The translations under genes and the position numbers were made by a program. Under the pieces are notes generated by a model. That model was not told the origin of the DNA, made no database searches, and saw only the letters and a list, made by a program, of their open reading frames with translations. A stretch of DNA of 64,000 bases from Plicaturopsis crispa FD-325 SS-3 (lineage: Eukaryota > Basidiomycota > Agaricomycetes > Amylocorticiales > Amylocorticiaceae): positions 2,029,273-2,093,272 of the forward strand of contig KN832557.1 in the NCBI GenBank assembly GCA_000827205.1, given 5' to 3'. Positions 1-11,735 of this stretch are shown piece after piece. Each line of letters opens with the position of its first letter. The first letter of the stretch is position 1.

Positions 1-1
1 C

Positions 2-118
2 GTTGAGTTCCAGTACAACTATCGCCAGAAGGAAGACGAGGCACCCCGCCCGCCCTACCGCTTCCTTCGCCTGGAGCTCGACACCCAGACTCAGGCTTAC
101 GCTAGGGCATGTCGTTGA
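2..118 (+). CDS. 3' end of an unidentified gene (partial)
   Basis: The frame starting at base 2 is open from the window edge for 38 codons and stops with TGA at 116–118. It reads VEFQYNYRQKEDEAP and continues with a Tyr/Arg-rich tail (PYRFLRLELDTQTQ). The even use of charged and aromatic residues looks like real protein, and the pyrimidine-rich sequence after the stop looks like a fungal 3' UTR. Too little is visible to name a family, and splice sites upstream of the window are unknown. Confidence 0.45.
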   Translation, partial: VEFQYNYRQKEDEAPRPPYRFLRLELDTQTQAYARACR

Positions 119-574
119 CGCGTATCGACTTTGGACTACTCGATGCGCCGTCACATGCGCCACCACCGCCGCTCATCCACTCGCTTTCATGCAATCCTCC
201 CGCTAATCTCGCACTCGTTTCTTTCTATGATCTCTTATGTCTATATTGACATCATATGCTCATGTTTAACCCTCTGTTTTTTATCCAACTCGTTGCTCTC
301 GCGCTTTCACCCTGCTATACTTACTCCCCTTCATTAGTGTATCCTTGTTGTATAATCTTATGTTCGCAGGTTATCTTATACTTACGACCGTTTTACGAAT
401 GACGAACTCGGTACGAGATGTCGCGTGAATCAACGCATTTATCCCGAAAACGCATTTGCCATTGAGCGAGACGTACTGTACAGCTGTACCGTGGAGACTG
501 CGACGTTGCTTAGACGCCGCATTGTAGATCCAAGTGTAAGGCCTGGCCACGTGCACTTAACTCCGCGGCTACTG

Positions 575-1228
575 AGGACCTATGATAGTCCCAATGGAGG
601 TCACATACGGAGTCCGGACAAATTTTTGATTTTGAGCCCCGAATGTTGGATATTTGTCCGGACAAATCGCCAAAATCTGACAACAGGTCGGATATTTAGT
701 CCGGACAAGCCAAATTGGCGCCACAGAGGTCGGATATTTGTCCGGACAACCTCCTTACACGGAAATTGTCCGCCTCCATATACGACCGGTCGGCGGCTGG
801 GCTCGTGGTCTATCGAGTTTTGTATGGAAAGCTGGCCAGTTTGGGTCCTATCGGTACTTTGTACCTCCGTATTTACCCCGTTCTTATTATTTCTTAATGT
901 CTTACTCGCCGCTACACATAAATCTGTAGATACTCATTGTGTTTGCTCCCGAGCTCTCCTCAATTTGGGGTAGACCACTCAAATGCATACTTGACCTGAG
1001 TAGGGCACTAATATGTGCTTACACCGCCTACGACAATATTCTGGGATTTTTCGCGAATTTATTCGATTTTTAGATGTCTGATACGTAGTCCGGACAAGGC
1101 CATTTTTCTTTCGAGGTCGGATACATAGTCCGGACAAAATCTTCGGCACGTGCGGTTCAGAGTCCGGACAAATTATATTCGATTATTTTTTTCAGTATGT
1201 GACCTCCATTGGGACTATCATCGGTCCT
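575..1228. mobile_element. MITE-like element with terminal inverted repeats and a CCGG palindrome array
   Basis: Bases 575–608 and 1195–1228 are inverted copies of each other with one mismatch in 34 bases. The inner part starts GTCCCAATGGAGG at 590 and ends in its complement at 1213; a TA lies just outside each inner end, as expected for a Tc1/mariner-type target duplication. Inside, seven copies of AGTCCGGACAA or TTGTCCGGACAA sit in two clusters near the ends (about 611, 653, 698, 737 and 1087, 1127, 1161). No transposase is encoded, so it would be non-autonomous. The class is inferred, not proven. Confidence 0.6.
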
Positions 1229-1366
1229 GGTGATGATGATGATGAACTCTGCATTTATATACCGCAGCAGGCAAACGAGTGCCAAGAGCGGTCCTACAGT
1301 ACATGCGTAAAGTAGGTAAACGGCGGGGTTCTCGAACGGTGTAAACGACGAGAGGTCAACGGGGGG
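1215..1366. repeat. Direct repeat, copy 1
   Basis: This stretch is nearly identical to 2688–2834, from CTATCATCGGTCCTGG to a run of six G. It differs by a 9-base insertion (TCTCGAACG at about 1330) and a small change near the GATGATGATG run. It begins inside the right inverted repeat of the neighbouring element. Confidence 0.85.
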
Positions 1367-1601
1367 AGGGTAGTAGGGGGTAGTCGGAATTGCACAGTAA
1401 CGGGTTATAAGTAGCATAATTGGGCATGAGTAAAGCAACGTCAGAGAAACGAAGCAGGCGGCGGGTGAGCAAAGCTCATGGAACGGCAAACGATTCAGAA
1501 AATGTCCTTCCCCGCGACTCACGAAAAACACTCCACCCCAGTCCTGCAAAAGGCCCTTCCGTCATCGCAAACACCTCTCCCGCACCCGACTCTTCACCCA
1601 C

Positions 1602-1721
1602 CAGGACACCCTTCTCACCCAACTCGCAGCCCTTGCAAACCTGGCCGATGAGCTCGAGAGCCCGATCGCATTAGCACCTTTACTGGGGTGGACCAGAGAT
1701 AGAAAACCGGTTGTCGAATGA
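1602..1721 (+). other. Possible terminal exon of an unidentified gene
   Basis: After a candidate acceptor (CACCCACCAG near 1603) one frame is open and reads QDTLLTQLAALANLADELE followed by a Leu/Pro-rich segment, stopping with TGA at 1719–1721. The heptad-like leucines suggest a short helix. Other frames in 1420–1700 are also open, so neither the upstream exon nor the acceptor is settled. Downstream, 1722–1880 shows nothing recognisable before the gap. Confidence 0.22.
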
Positions 1722-1880
1722 TGTATGTCGTAGATGGATGGAGTGAGTGAATGGAAAAGTGGATGGAATCCGATTGGGTCGTGAGCGAGGCCGTAGTGTC
1801 AAGGAATTACATAAGTGGGGCCAGGGCACACGAGTGCCTAACGTCGATTGGTGAAGGCGGATGCGCACACGGCGACCGGA

Positions 1881-2424
1881 NNNNNNNNNNNNNNNNNNNN
1901 NNNNNNNNNNNNNNNNNNNNNNNNNNNNNNNNNNNNNNNNNNNNNNNNNNNNNNNNNNNNNNNNNNNNNNNNNNNNNNNNNNNNNNNNNNNNNNNNNNNN
2001 NNNNNNNNNNNNNNNNNNNNNNNNNNNNNNNNNNNNNNNNNNNNNNNNNNNNNNNNNNNNNNNNNNNNNNNNNNNNNNNNNNNNNNNNNNNNNNNNNNNN
2101 NNNNNNNNNNNNNNNNNNNNNNNNNNNNNNNNNNNNNNNNNNNNNNNNNNNNNNNNNNNNNNNNNNNNNNNNNNNNNNNNNNNNNNNNNNNNNNNNNNNN
2201 NNNNNNNNNNNNNNNNNNNNNNNNNNNNNNNNNNNNNNNNNNNNNNNNNNNNNNNNNNNNNNNNNNNNNNNNNNNNNNNNNNNNNNNNNNNNNNNNNNNN
2301 NNNNNNNNNNNNNNNNNNNNNNNNNNNNNNNNNNNNNNNNNNNNNNNNNNNNNNNNNNNNNNNNNNNNNNNNNNNNNNNNNNNNNNNNNNNNNNNNNNNN
2401 NNNNNNNNNNNNNNNNNNNNNNNN
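1881..2424. other. Assembly gap (544 N)
   Basis: All bases are N. Any protein predicted across this stretch is an artefact. Sequence on either side shows no gene that clearly continues through it. The gap lies between the two copies of the direct repeat, so a repeat-related assembly problem is plausible. Confidence 0.99.
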
Positions 2425-2687
2425 AATGAGATGGATGGCTCTGTCCTTGCTCGGATGCACCTCGGTTGGCGGGTTTGGTCTACGGGGTGAGTCATGGACT
2501 CGTTGGTGCTACGACGATGTCGAAAGCGGCGGCGGGGCGATGGGAGCTATCGACTTCGGTGGTGCCATGGATGCTGAGGACGTGAGCTCTGCGAGCTCGC
2601 TGTGCGGAAGCGACACCACCGTCCTTGCCCAGCAAAGAAAGCGTGGGAAAAACTCGACCAGGTGGTGGTACGAGTTCAAGGAGCTCT

Positions 2688-2834
2688 CTATCATCGGTCC
2701 TGGCTACTGCAGTGATGATGATGAACTCTGCATTTATATACCGCAGCAGGCAAACGAGTGCCAAGAGCGGTCCTACAGTACATGCGTAAAGTAGGTAAAC
2801 GGCGGGGTGTAAACGACGAGAGGTCAACGGGGGG
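2688..2834. repeat. Direct repeat, copy 2
   Basis: Second copy of the 1215–1366 repeat. It also begins CTATCATCGGTCCTGG but is preceded by unrelated sequence rather than by the inverted-repeat element. It lies about 120 bases upstream of the gene starting at 2955, so it may form part of that gene's promoter region. Confidence 0.85.
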
Positions 2835-2954
2835 CGGCCACTGCAGTGCCACCCTCGCGCGGCCTTTCGACGCGTTCTTTGTCCCAGCACCACGACCATC
2901 TCTGCTTACCTGCAAAACAGTTTTACTTCATCGCTACTCACATCGACAAGAAAC

Positions 2955-3511
2955 ATGCCTGCAGCACGCAAAACCAGATCCTCGAATAGAAAGAAAACTT
3001 CGGACAACCTGGATGTCAAGCCCCCCAAGCCTGAAGTTCGCAATCCGCCACAAACACCCGCCGAAAGAATAGCGGAGCTATATCCTCTCGCCTCCGAGGA
3101 GCCCGGTGCTGTTTTTGATCGCGCAGTGAGCCCAACTTATATGCGGATCGTACCACTTTATCTCGAGATGCTCATTGTTTCGCCCAGGTCGAGGACCCTG
3201 ATCTCACACATGTCCGAACGCTCCCCATAGACGACAACGTGACAATGCGCGTCTACACCTGGGCGCAACATTTCGACAGCATCCTCATGGTCGACTTTGT
3301 CTACGCCGACGGCACGCGCGTCGAGGGGCCTACCGACTGGGGATTCTGGTCTATCGGCCACCATAGCCGGGATACGCTCCTACCCCGCTTCGGCGCAGCT
3401 GACGGCACTCACTTGTACTACTGCCCCAAAGTAGGCAGGTACGAAGTTCGGCGAGCTGACGGTACTGTCATTCGTACCTTGTCGTTTCCTGTACAAACCG
3501 TGTTTGAATAG
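2955..3511 (+). CDS. Small hypothetical protein, two exons
   Basis: Exons 2955–3125 and 3188–3511 join in phase through a 62-base GTGAGC…CCCAG intron to give 164 residues. The ATG sits in GAAACATGC and is the first in a clean open frame. The N-terminal ~45 residues are basic and Pro/Lys-rich (probably disordered); the rest is a compact segment with strand-like patterns such as SILMVDFVYADG and GTHLYYCPK. No signal peptide or membrane helix is seen. I do not recognise the family. The two exons keep one frame with reasonable composition, so a real gene is likely. Function unknown. Confidence 0.55.
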
Positions 3512-5171
3512 ACGGCATCAGGGAATCCGCGCGTCGCTCGTATGATAAAACACTCCTCGCGAGTCAGCCACAAGCGTGAGATTTCCTTGGGATGGATTTT
3601 AATGGATTATAATCCCTTACAATTCGCCCGAAAGTCTGTTGGCCACATTGTAGTCTGGCAAAGGAATTTCGAGTCATCACAAAGTCATACGAGATAGTCG
3701 CAATGCTTCCACCTGCGTGAGACTCTTCGGGCGATGGGGACTTAGAACTTTTATCGCCAACTCGTTCGCCACGTACGTTTGCCGCTGTGCCGAGGGGCAA
3801 TTTACAAACTCCGCTGCCTGTGGGCTTTAAGTCCGTCGCTACGTCGATACCGACCTTCACCGTAACCTCCACCTATTTATCAATTCTTTCCATGTTTCTC
3901 TTCGAACGCTCGCCAAACGCCTCGTCGTTGCCGTCTGGGCCGACCACTGCAAGGCGGACAACCCAGGACCTCAAGAACCTATAGAGCCGACGTGGATTCC
4001 CATTGGCAAGAGCGCGCCTTGCGCCTTCACAGCCCGAAAACGATGTTGACGGCCTGGATTCCATCGGACGTTCGTGAATGTCATGGTTGGCTCCCTGTTG
4101 GCTCCCTCTCCCCCATGACGATGGTCTTCAACAATGGACTCGGGCTGCAGGATGCGGCTGCTACCCGCTCGTGGATGGCTTTCGTGTATCGTGGTGTCGC
4201 AAAAATGCTCCAGGACGTTGACCGACACTCTGGTTCTCCGGGAACGGGCTCAGCCCGACGCGCGAGCGGTTGCTAGCGCTTACGCGGCCTTTCAAGCATG
4301 GCCAACACCTCGAACGCAGCCGTTTGTATCGTCGATGGATCGCACGCCGTCGCATACCCGCAAACCTCTCTTGGGGTTGGTTGCGCTTTCCTCAAAGCTC
4401 GCTCCGTCGTTTGCCTGGTGTCTCCTGCTCTTTCTCATATGGTGTCTGATGTGTATGGCTGCTGTAAAGTCGTGTAGCCCCCTTCTGTATTATTTACTGC
4501 AAAATGCGATGCTTTTCCACTATTCTTTCTCAACTGTAAGCTCCTGTATGAAGTCATGAGTCTGAGTGCCTCATTTTAAGTGATTTCGTGTGCGACGGCC
4601 ACTACACCTGCAGCTATAATGTGTGTAAGCATTGTCTTAATCCACAACAATAGCGGAATATCAAAAACCTTGCGAATTTCCATAAAGTCTAGCCAGGATA
4701 ACGAGCTTGTGCAATGCGATGTACAATCCTTACGCACATTTCATACATTTTACCCCTCGCAATGGCTCGTAAGGTGGTTGCGAGGCTTCCAAATTTCTCC
4801 GCCAATTCCCTAATGCGGGTGGCGCATATAGCAGGTGCGTGCGTGCTTCTGCTGTATGATTGTATTCCTTATATTGCTTTGGTATACTGTCCATTATTTT
4901 AGACTCTGATACTTCGAACGACGCCGCTCGATATTATTGAACGTCCGAGATCTTCAGTCTTTGTGGAGGGTGTAGGCTGAACCATGTCCAGTATATGAGG
5001 AGCCCCACGTAGCGATACGAATAGGGTTCAAACCGCCATTTCTGTCCAAGCCGAGAAACATAGGATATTGATGGCCGATTCCACATGAGCTGTATGTACT
5101 GTAATGATGATGTCCGTTTTGCGTATGCGCCGCAAGTAAATAAGAGAGAGAAATGTTGGTACCCGTCTAAA
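3512..5171. other. Intergenic region, no gene recognised
   Basis: About 1.66 kb between the 3' ends of the small hypothetical gene and the convergent GH16 gene. Open frames of 60–140 codons occur on both strands, but none shows coherent exon joins or a known motif. Nothing repeat-like was seen. It may hold long UTRs or an eroded gene. Confidence 0.5.
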
Positions 5172-6459
5172 TCACTGGTATACTTTTATGAATTCGAAGT
5201 CGAAGTATGCGTTCGTAAACGCGGAAGGGTTGTTGTTAACATAGTCTGCGACAGCATGTCAGTATATTATGCCTGGAGCGTATAACGGCATGACGACTCA
5301 CCAATGCAGGTGCTCGGACACCCAGACGACGCATAGACGGAAGACGAGCCAGCATAACTCCCGCAGAAGTCCAGGTTGACTATAATGTGGTGGCCGGCAA
5401 AGTGCGTCCCTATATTGCAGGTGGTGCTGTTTGGCCAGAAGCCGGATGGTGTACCCTGAAAATCACGCTTAATGAGGCAGCGCCGCAAAACGAAAGGGAG
5501 TGGACATACCCAGGTGGCCGGGTTTACTGTGTACAGTCCTCCTGCGACGTCCAAAGGAACGTTCGCGCTGTTGCGGTCCCAGAACCAGATGCTGATGGCT
5601 GCGTTTGTGCGCTCGATGGCATACCTTGAATGCAAGACCCCAGTCAGTATTCGAGAAGTTCGCGGTAGAATTTACGGTACATACCAGCCGCCACCAGCAG
5701 TGTTCAATGAGGGCCCGTAGCTGTCTTTCTCCGCGAAAGCGACACCGCATCCCTTGTAAGTCTGTACCGCAGAGATACTGCAGTCTAGATCTTGGGCGGT
5801 GCCTGTCATCGTCCGATTGCTCGAAGGCATCGTGCATCCTGGTCATAGTATTAGCTACGTTGCTCCAGCGCCATTCTGGGATTGGCTTACCGTCTGTCGT
5901 ATGAAGTGTTGCTTGATTGACGCCTCGGTTGTTGACGCCCTCGAAGATATCCGTTTCTGAACGAGCCAATGAGCTCCTGAGCTGCTGACAACTCGTATTT
6001 TTGTACGCACCTCCTGTCGTCGGGTAATGATCGCCTGCCTCCCATATAGCAGGCCAAGTCCCGCAGCCCTCCGGAGTGTGGCGGACGCTGAAGACAGCGA
6101 CGTGTGTCGTGTATGTTTTAATCGATCGAATGCGAACGGAATTACGGCCAGTGCCGTTGGCGGCTAACGTCGCCTTGTCGTCCCCGCGCAATATGAAGCC
6201 GTTGTCTGATGCAACGGTGAGGCCTGTACTCTGGGCGAACGACTGGTTGACATAGTTCCTATAGATAAATGATTGAACAGCGCTCCGTAAAGGATGAGAA
6301 TCAGACGTACACTCGTCCTCCGGTCGGGTCAGCCGCAGTCTGAAATGTGAAAGCGGTGTAAAAGTTGGGGCCAATGAAAGAGTCAGTTCTGGAGTAACTG
6401 GTGCAAAGCGCCTGTGCGACTAGTGCGAGGGTGACGGTGAGGCCACCGAGTATCTGCAT
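5172..6459 (-). CDS. Secreted GH16 family glucanase (endo-1,3(4)-beta-glucanase type)
   Basis: Seven exons in gene order (6459–6311, 6258–6011, 5956–5891, 5838–5685, 5624–5510, 5455–5302, 5245–5172) give 319 residues. A signal peptide is clear (MQILGGLTVTLALVAQALC). Fungal GH16 landmarks appear in order: PEGCGTWPAIWE, then the catalytic E133-T-D135-I-F-E138 followed by GVNNRGVNQATLHT, then CGVAFAEKDSYGP, ISIWFWDRN and a C-terminal GCPSTCI…NNNPSAF segment. In the family the first Glu is the nucleophile and the last Glu the acid/base. The product is expected outside the cell, cutting beta-1,3 or mixed-linkage glucan in cell walls or plant material. The active site is intact and the length is normal. 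Exact substrate cannot be read from sequence. The start is the only ATG that gives the signal peptide. Confidence 0.93.
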
Positions 6460-7166
6460 ACCGTCTATTCGAAAAAAGACAGGAGGAGATGCAAAGAGTG
6501 TGCAAAGAGTGCGTGGGGTGAAGAACGATGCAGAAAAGCTGACCACTGCGCACCTTTCGAGATTTTGTATACTAACGATGCGGATGCGTAATTTTAGGCG
6601 GAGGCTCTTTCTTGCCGGCTGCCAAGTGGTAGAGGGCCCAAGTCGATCTTCAGCGTCAGGGCTCAAGTGAGCCCGAGCGCGCCTGAAGACGCGTTACGAC
6701 CATGAGGGGGCACTTGTATGGCTTGCGCGTTAGCCACAAGCGTGCACGGCGAATGAGGATCAGCGTGCGTTGTTCCGAACGGGTAGCAGTTCGGTGTCAC
6801 GCGCGGGTGGTGGTAGCTGGCATGACCGCGTTAAAGCCCGGCGGGCCCCTGATGAGTCTTCAGCGACTCAATGTGTCTGCATCCGCCCAGTTCCGTTATA
6901 TCAGGCCTTGGTCATCCTCTTTGGTCGCATCTAGGCCATTTCAATGCAGTCCGATACTCGCCGTGGTCAACGCGAACGGAGCTATGCTCTCAATTTTTTG
7001 GAATCATTAGGGGCCTCCGTAGCCACCCAAAAACTTGTTTGAATTCGGGCCGTTAAGGGCACTAGACAGGAGGTTGTACATTTTCACCGCGTTCATCCAA
7101 TAAGGCTAGTGTATCAAGCCACGTACATTATAGTCGTGCTCTTGTGCTCTTTTTATTTGAGCACAA
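6460..7166. other. Intergenic region upstream of the GH16 gene
   Basis: This holds the GH16 promoter (minus strand) and the 3' flank of the acid trehalase gene. Short open frames on the plus strand (about 6702–7010) are Arg/Ser-rich and look like chance. No clear TATA box or repeat was seen. Confidence 0.5.
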
Positions 7167-10100
7167 TCAAAGAACAGCAAACTCGGCGAGGGTAGCGCCA
7201 GTACCGTCAGCGCGGTAACTCCCCTCGATAGTCACGTTCACGTAGCGCGCAGAAATAGACTGCGGCAGTTGAACGTCGGTCGTGTTTCCAACTTTGAGGC
7301 TGACGGCCACCGCGGCGGTCGCGTTGTATGGCGAGGAGATGGACACGGTGCCATTAGCGATCTGCGTCATAGAGTCGGTCGCGTTTCCTACGTGTACGGC
7401 GAACTGCGTGGCGGGGTTGAGGCCCCAGTTGAAATGGATTTTGGAGATCGTGTGGCTAGCTTGAAGGTCGACGGTGATAGTGGCCGAGGAGTTTTGAAGC
7501 TAATTCATGGGGGTGATGAGACATACAAACATCGTTGAAACGATCGCGACTTACCGGCTGCCATGCGGTAGCATTGGAGCCGTCGATGGCCGCGAGAGCG
7601 TACTGTCCGGGAACGATCGTAGCATTCGTGTTGGAGAAGCTCGTGTCAGTGGAGAGCACTGACTTGCACTGCGCGAGGTTGCCTTCCACAAGAGTGCCAT
7701 TTGTATGACGCGTTGGCACCACCAGTGTTTTTCCAACACCGAGCGTACTGTTTGAAGAGAGCATTAGTGTGCGACATGGCTTGAAACGATGAGTAGCGAT
7801 ACGAACTAGTTTCCGGCTTTTGCATTGCCAGTTCCGATCTGAATTGGTATAGAGGAACCACCCTTGCGGTGAGCGATGATAGTGTCCTTGGACGTGAGGG
7901 TGACATCCAGGATCGAGTCTCGCCATTTCATACCCTTCAGCGTGTAATTCGTCAGCTGCGCCGGCAGGATGGGGTCAAGCTGATAAGAAACGGGCGTCAG
8001 TCGTGGGTTTGAGCTATAGATTCGTGCACGCGAATCTCACGTAGAAGGCATTGGTCCGCGACCGATAGCCAGTGAAGCCGTGCGTGAAGGACCTAGAAAA
8101 GATAACATACGATTAAGCTTAAGTCATCAAAAGGTGTCCGTAGCGCCCCTACTTACTGCAAAAAGCCGCCATGCCCGGTCAAGAACGTATACGCAGGGTT
8201 GGTGCCACCGTTAGTCTCGTCGTTGTCCGTAGTCTGTTCGGAAAACCTAGGCAGAGCGTCAGTTCACGACACGGAGTGGAAAAGACGTCGGGACGTACTG
8301 GTAGAACGGAGGTCGCGAATACGGCTGCGATGCTGCGAGGAGGTACGTGTAGCTTGCGCAGCCGACAGGAGACAGTGCAGACGCATCGATGCTGAAGATC
8401 GAGTATGTCATGCCCGGCCCATCAGGACTTGTCTACGGATGGATCGTTAGTGTTGTTACAGGCCGAAAGTATCACCGGATCTCACAGCTAGCGCATAGAA
8501 ATCGAGATCATTGAGCCCTTGCTCAGCAGTCTGGTTGTATTCGAGAGGATACGGAAGAAGCTACGAAGCGATGCTATCAGGGAAGGGGAGCAGCTACAGG
8601 ATGGAAAGAAGGACATACCACAACGTCAGCCTGCTTGACCGACGTGGTGCCATTGAACCCGTCATACTCCAGGGTAATTCCTGACGCACTGTCTCTGAGA
8701 ACAGGGACCGCTGCTGCTATTGCAGACCAGTTGCTTGGCGTGGTGACCCCAATTTCCTTTGCCAGATCAATGGCCTCATTAATAATGACTGAGATACCGG
8801 CGTTGGCTAGTTCGGACAGCAAAGGTGAGTATGACGGAAAGATGGAACTGACAGCTCCGACATACTGAAGGCAGCGTTGTTTCGGAAGTTGGCATATTCG
8901 TCCGCTGCGAAAAGTGTATGTCGTTAGCATATATACGATCCGGGAAAAATTGAGCGTCGTGAACGCACGGTCAGTCTCATTAAGCGTGTCATACTTCTTC
9001 GTGGTCGTGTTGTAGACCACCTGGGAGGCCCAGAATTCTGCTACAGCGCTGATGATTGGCCATCCTTTGGTTTCCAGCCACGTTTTGTTCTGCGTGGAGG
9101 CATAGTACTGGTACTGCGCGAGCGCAATGTCGTTGTTCAAATGCTCTTCATAGTCATAGCACCTGAGATCGTGAAATGATGAGGATATTCCAGAATAATT
9201 GGATCGATTCAAGCACTTACGGGCCGACGCCAGTGCAGTTTCCAAAGCGCGCACCAGTCCAAGGATAGATGGCTCCCGAGCGATTGAACTGCTTCACATT
9301 TTCCTTCGCGGCACCGAGTTGGCGATAGCTATGTAGATATCAATGATTGCAATGGTAAGTGGACGCTGTCAAACATCGTTGGGAGAAATGACACATACCG
9401 GAAGTTGGTGATACTCTACGCGTTCGGGCCCACCATCAGTACCACCATTTTTGGAACTGCGAGAGGATAAATACCCACCTCGGCGTAGCTAGGGAACAGC
9501 GCCAACAGAGACGGGAACATCCACGTATCAGCGTCCCAAAAGACCTGCCCAGCGTACGAGTCGCTCGTAAGCCCAGCCGGCGCAATCGAGTTGTCTCCCA
9601 ACCCCGGACCCTCACTCCCCTGCCGCACATTGCTCAGCAAGTGGAACAGACTTGCGCGCGCCGCGAGCTGCAGCTCCTCATCCCCCGGCACAATGATATC
9701 CGCATCGGCCCAGAGCGCGTCCCACGCTTTCTGGTGCGACGCGAGGACAGCATTGTAGCCCTTCTTAGCGGCGGAAACGACGGTGGAGTGCGCGGTGGAA
9801 AGCTCTTTACCGGGGAAGGCGTCGGAGGAGGCGATTCCCACGTACTTGATGATGGTGAGCTGCTTCTTGCTGCTTGGGGTCACGGCATAGCATTGGGCCG
9901 CCGTCGACGCGTTTTTGCTCACACCCGAGAAGCAGCCCGAGGTCGTGTTCGCGACGGGTGACCCCTTGGACCCGGAGACGAAGGTGGTATGGGACACTTG
10001 GTATGCGGTGACGTTGGAGATCCCGTTCGGCGATACGGCAGAATAAATTGTGTCAGTCGTGTTTTGAACCGCCCCGCTTCCCAATGGGGTGGTCCGCCAA

Positions 10101-10995
10101 GCTCCGGCACCCTATGTCGTGAGGAGGATTAGAACGTGGTACACTTGTAGAAGCGAAGACACGACTCACGTCGAGGACATCAGTAACTGTGACATTCACG
10201 CCCTTCGGCACATTGTCAACATCGAGGCGTACGATCCCGAGGTTGGGAAGTGTACGGTGCGCGAGGAGCGTATATTTGAGCTTGAGAGACGCGTTGCCAA
10301 ACGGCGTCCAAACTAGCTCAGTAGAGACAACGCCATTCTGCAGTGACAGTGACTGGCTCCAGTTAGCTACTTGAGACGACGGTGTGTCGACAGAATACGT
10401 GGACCCGTTGACCGTGAGGTAAAGCGGCGACCAGGTTGGAAGTGTCGAGATTGGCTGGTCCCCGCCCGGTGTATCCTAAAAACGGGCCCAAGCATTATTT
10501 CTAATGAAATTGTGGCAAACAAGTAGCCATAGACGCGTACGAAATTTGTACCCTCCGTGTCCGTTTGTTGATCGTAAAAGCCGGCTACCATGCTAGCGGT
10601 GAACCGAGGATCGAACTAACAGAGCTAAAATGAGCTCAGAACAATAGCATGAAACATGAATCAACTAACAATAGGCCAACCCGACGTGCCATCATTTGCG
10701 GACGCGTTGACCGGGGTGACTGTCGAAGCAAGTGAGCACAAACTCGGAGGTCTAGAAACATCACGCTCACTCTCATAGTAGCCCATGCCTTGCGCTGGAA
10801 TGCGCTGGCCGATATAACTAAACCACTTTCTCAGCTTCTGGTTCGGACACGAAACTGGGACTCTACGTACCCATTCGCAACATATGGCTGTGACTCCCAG
10901 GACGTCTGGTTTAGGTTGGTTCCCGTCAATGTCCATGGATCGGCTGCACGCGATCCGGAGAAGAGACACAGGCCCAAGGCCAAAACCGGAAACAT
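7167..10995 (-). CDS. ath1: Secreted or vacuolar acid trehalase, GH65 family
   Basis: Eighteen exons in gene order (10995–10871, 10817–10771, 10719–10670, 10615–10541, 10475–10170, 10111–9479, 9415–9399, 9328–9221, 9162–8969, 8904–8866, 8806–8619, 8560–8486, 8432–8299, 8246–8157, 8092–8041, 7979–7807, 7747–7555, 7499–7167) join to 943 residues without a break. A signal peptide (MFPVLALGLCLFSGSRA) leads. GH65 features follow: the N-terminal beta-sandwich, GLTSDSYAGQVFWDADTWMFP in the (alpha/alpha)6 barrel (cited here as GQVFWDADTW), CYDYEEHLNNDIALAQYQY around E459/E460, which should carry the general acid, and GHGGFLQSFTHGFTGYRS. A C-terminal discoidin-like strand region ends the protein. It hydrolyses external or vacuolar trehalose to glucose. 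Many NxS/T sites fit a glycoprotein. One 17-base exon (9399–9415) is unusual. Family assignment is strong; location outside the cell versus vacuole is open. Confidence 0.92.
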
Positions 10996-11735
10996 GGTGG
11001 ATTCACAGGTCGGTAGCGAATGGATAATGAAGGACGGGGATGAAGAGAGGAATCAGGCTTCACGTACGAGGTTAAAACTGTCCACGACCCCGCATTTTCA
11101 TAACGAAATACGCATCATCACCAGGAACAGAGAACGCGGGCGGTTCCGCCTTAGGAGGACTCCGAGGGAGCAGGTGACCCCAACTCGTCGGTCACGCAGG
11201 CCTAGGGACAGGCGTCCAAACAAAAAATGATACGCGAAATATGAAGTGGCCATGATTTGCGATTGATCTGCGAATGCACGACAGGCGATGAAAATAAACG
11301 AGGGCAGCAGGTCCTGAAATCTGAGTCGAAAACTCGACGTGATTTAGTTATTCATGGGCCGTGTTGGACTCAGCATGCAAGCCGTAGAGATTTTTTTGGG
11401 TATCTCGCTAGTCGTATAGTCTTCATCCGAGAAAAATGAGACAAGAAAGCAGGAGTATCATTGCGTCCAGTGCGTCTGGCGTCGACATCGATGAGGCGGA
11501 GCAAGATGAAAAACCTGGGGAAACTGTGGGGAAGATATTTTTTAAGTCACGTCCGAGATCCGATTCCGTTGCGGCGGCGCTCAAGCGGGCAGTGCCGACT
11601 GCTGCTCTTTCTCGCTATCTGACTCTTACTCTTGGTACCAGCAATCCCGACTTTCCTGCAAGACCTCCGGACTATACTATTACTACGACTGAGGATCTTG
11701 GTTTCTTACAAGGCTCTGGGGACTTTATCGCTAAC
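10996..11735. other. Divergent intergenic region (acid trehalase / BTB gene)
   Basis: The trehalase gene reads left and the BTB gene reads right from here. The frame of the BTB exon stays open back to an ATG at 11436, but the 100 extra residues have no parallel in the two paralogues, so I treat 11436–11735 as 5' UTR. No TATA box was identified with confidence. Confidence 0.5.

Noticed and set aside
1751-2794. Long open frames spanning the N gap on both strands
   Set aside because: They are open only because N codons cannot stop; the real sequence on either side does not support one protein.
5267-5301. GH16 protein ending at the TAA read through from CPSTCIGES
   Set aside because: GTGAGT at the end of that exon and an acceptor at 5246 restore the conserved NNNPSAF end, so the short form is just unspliced reading.
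11436-11735. Extra 100-residue N-terminus for BTB copy 1
   Set aside because: The paralogues start about 50 residues before the FWP motif and nothing similar to this extension is found in them; more likely 5' UTR.
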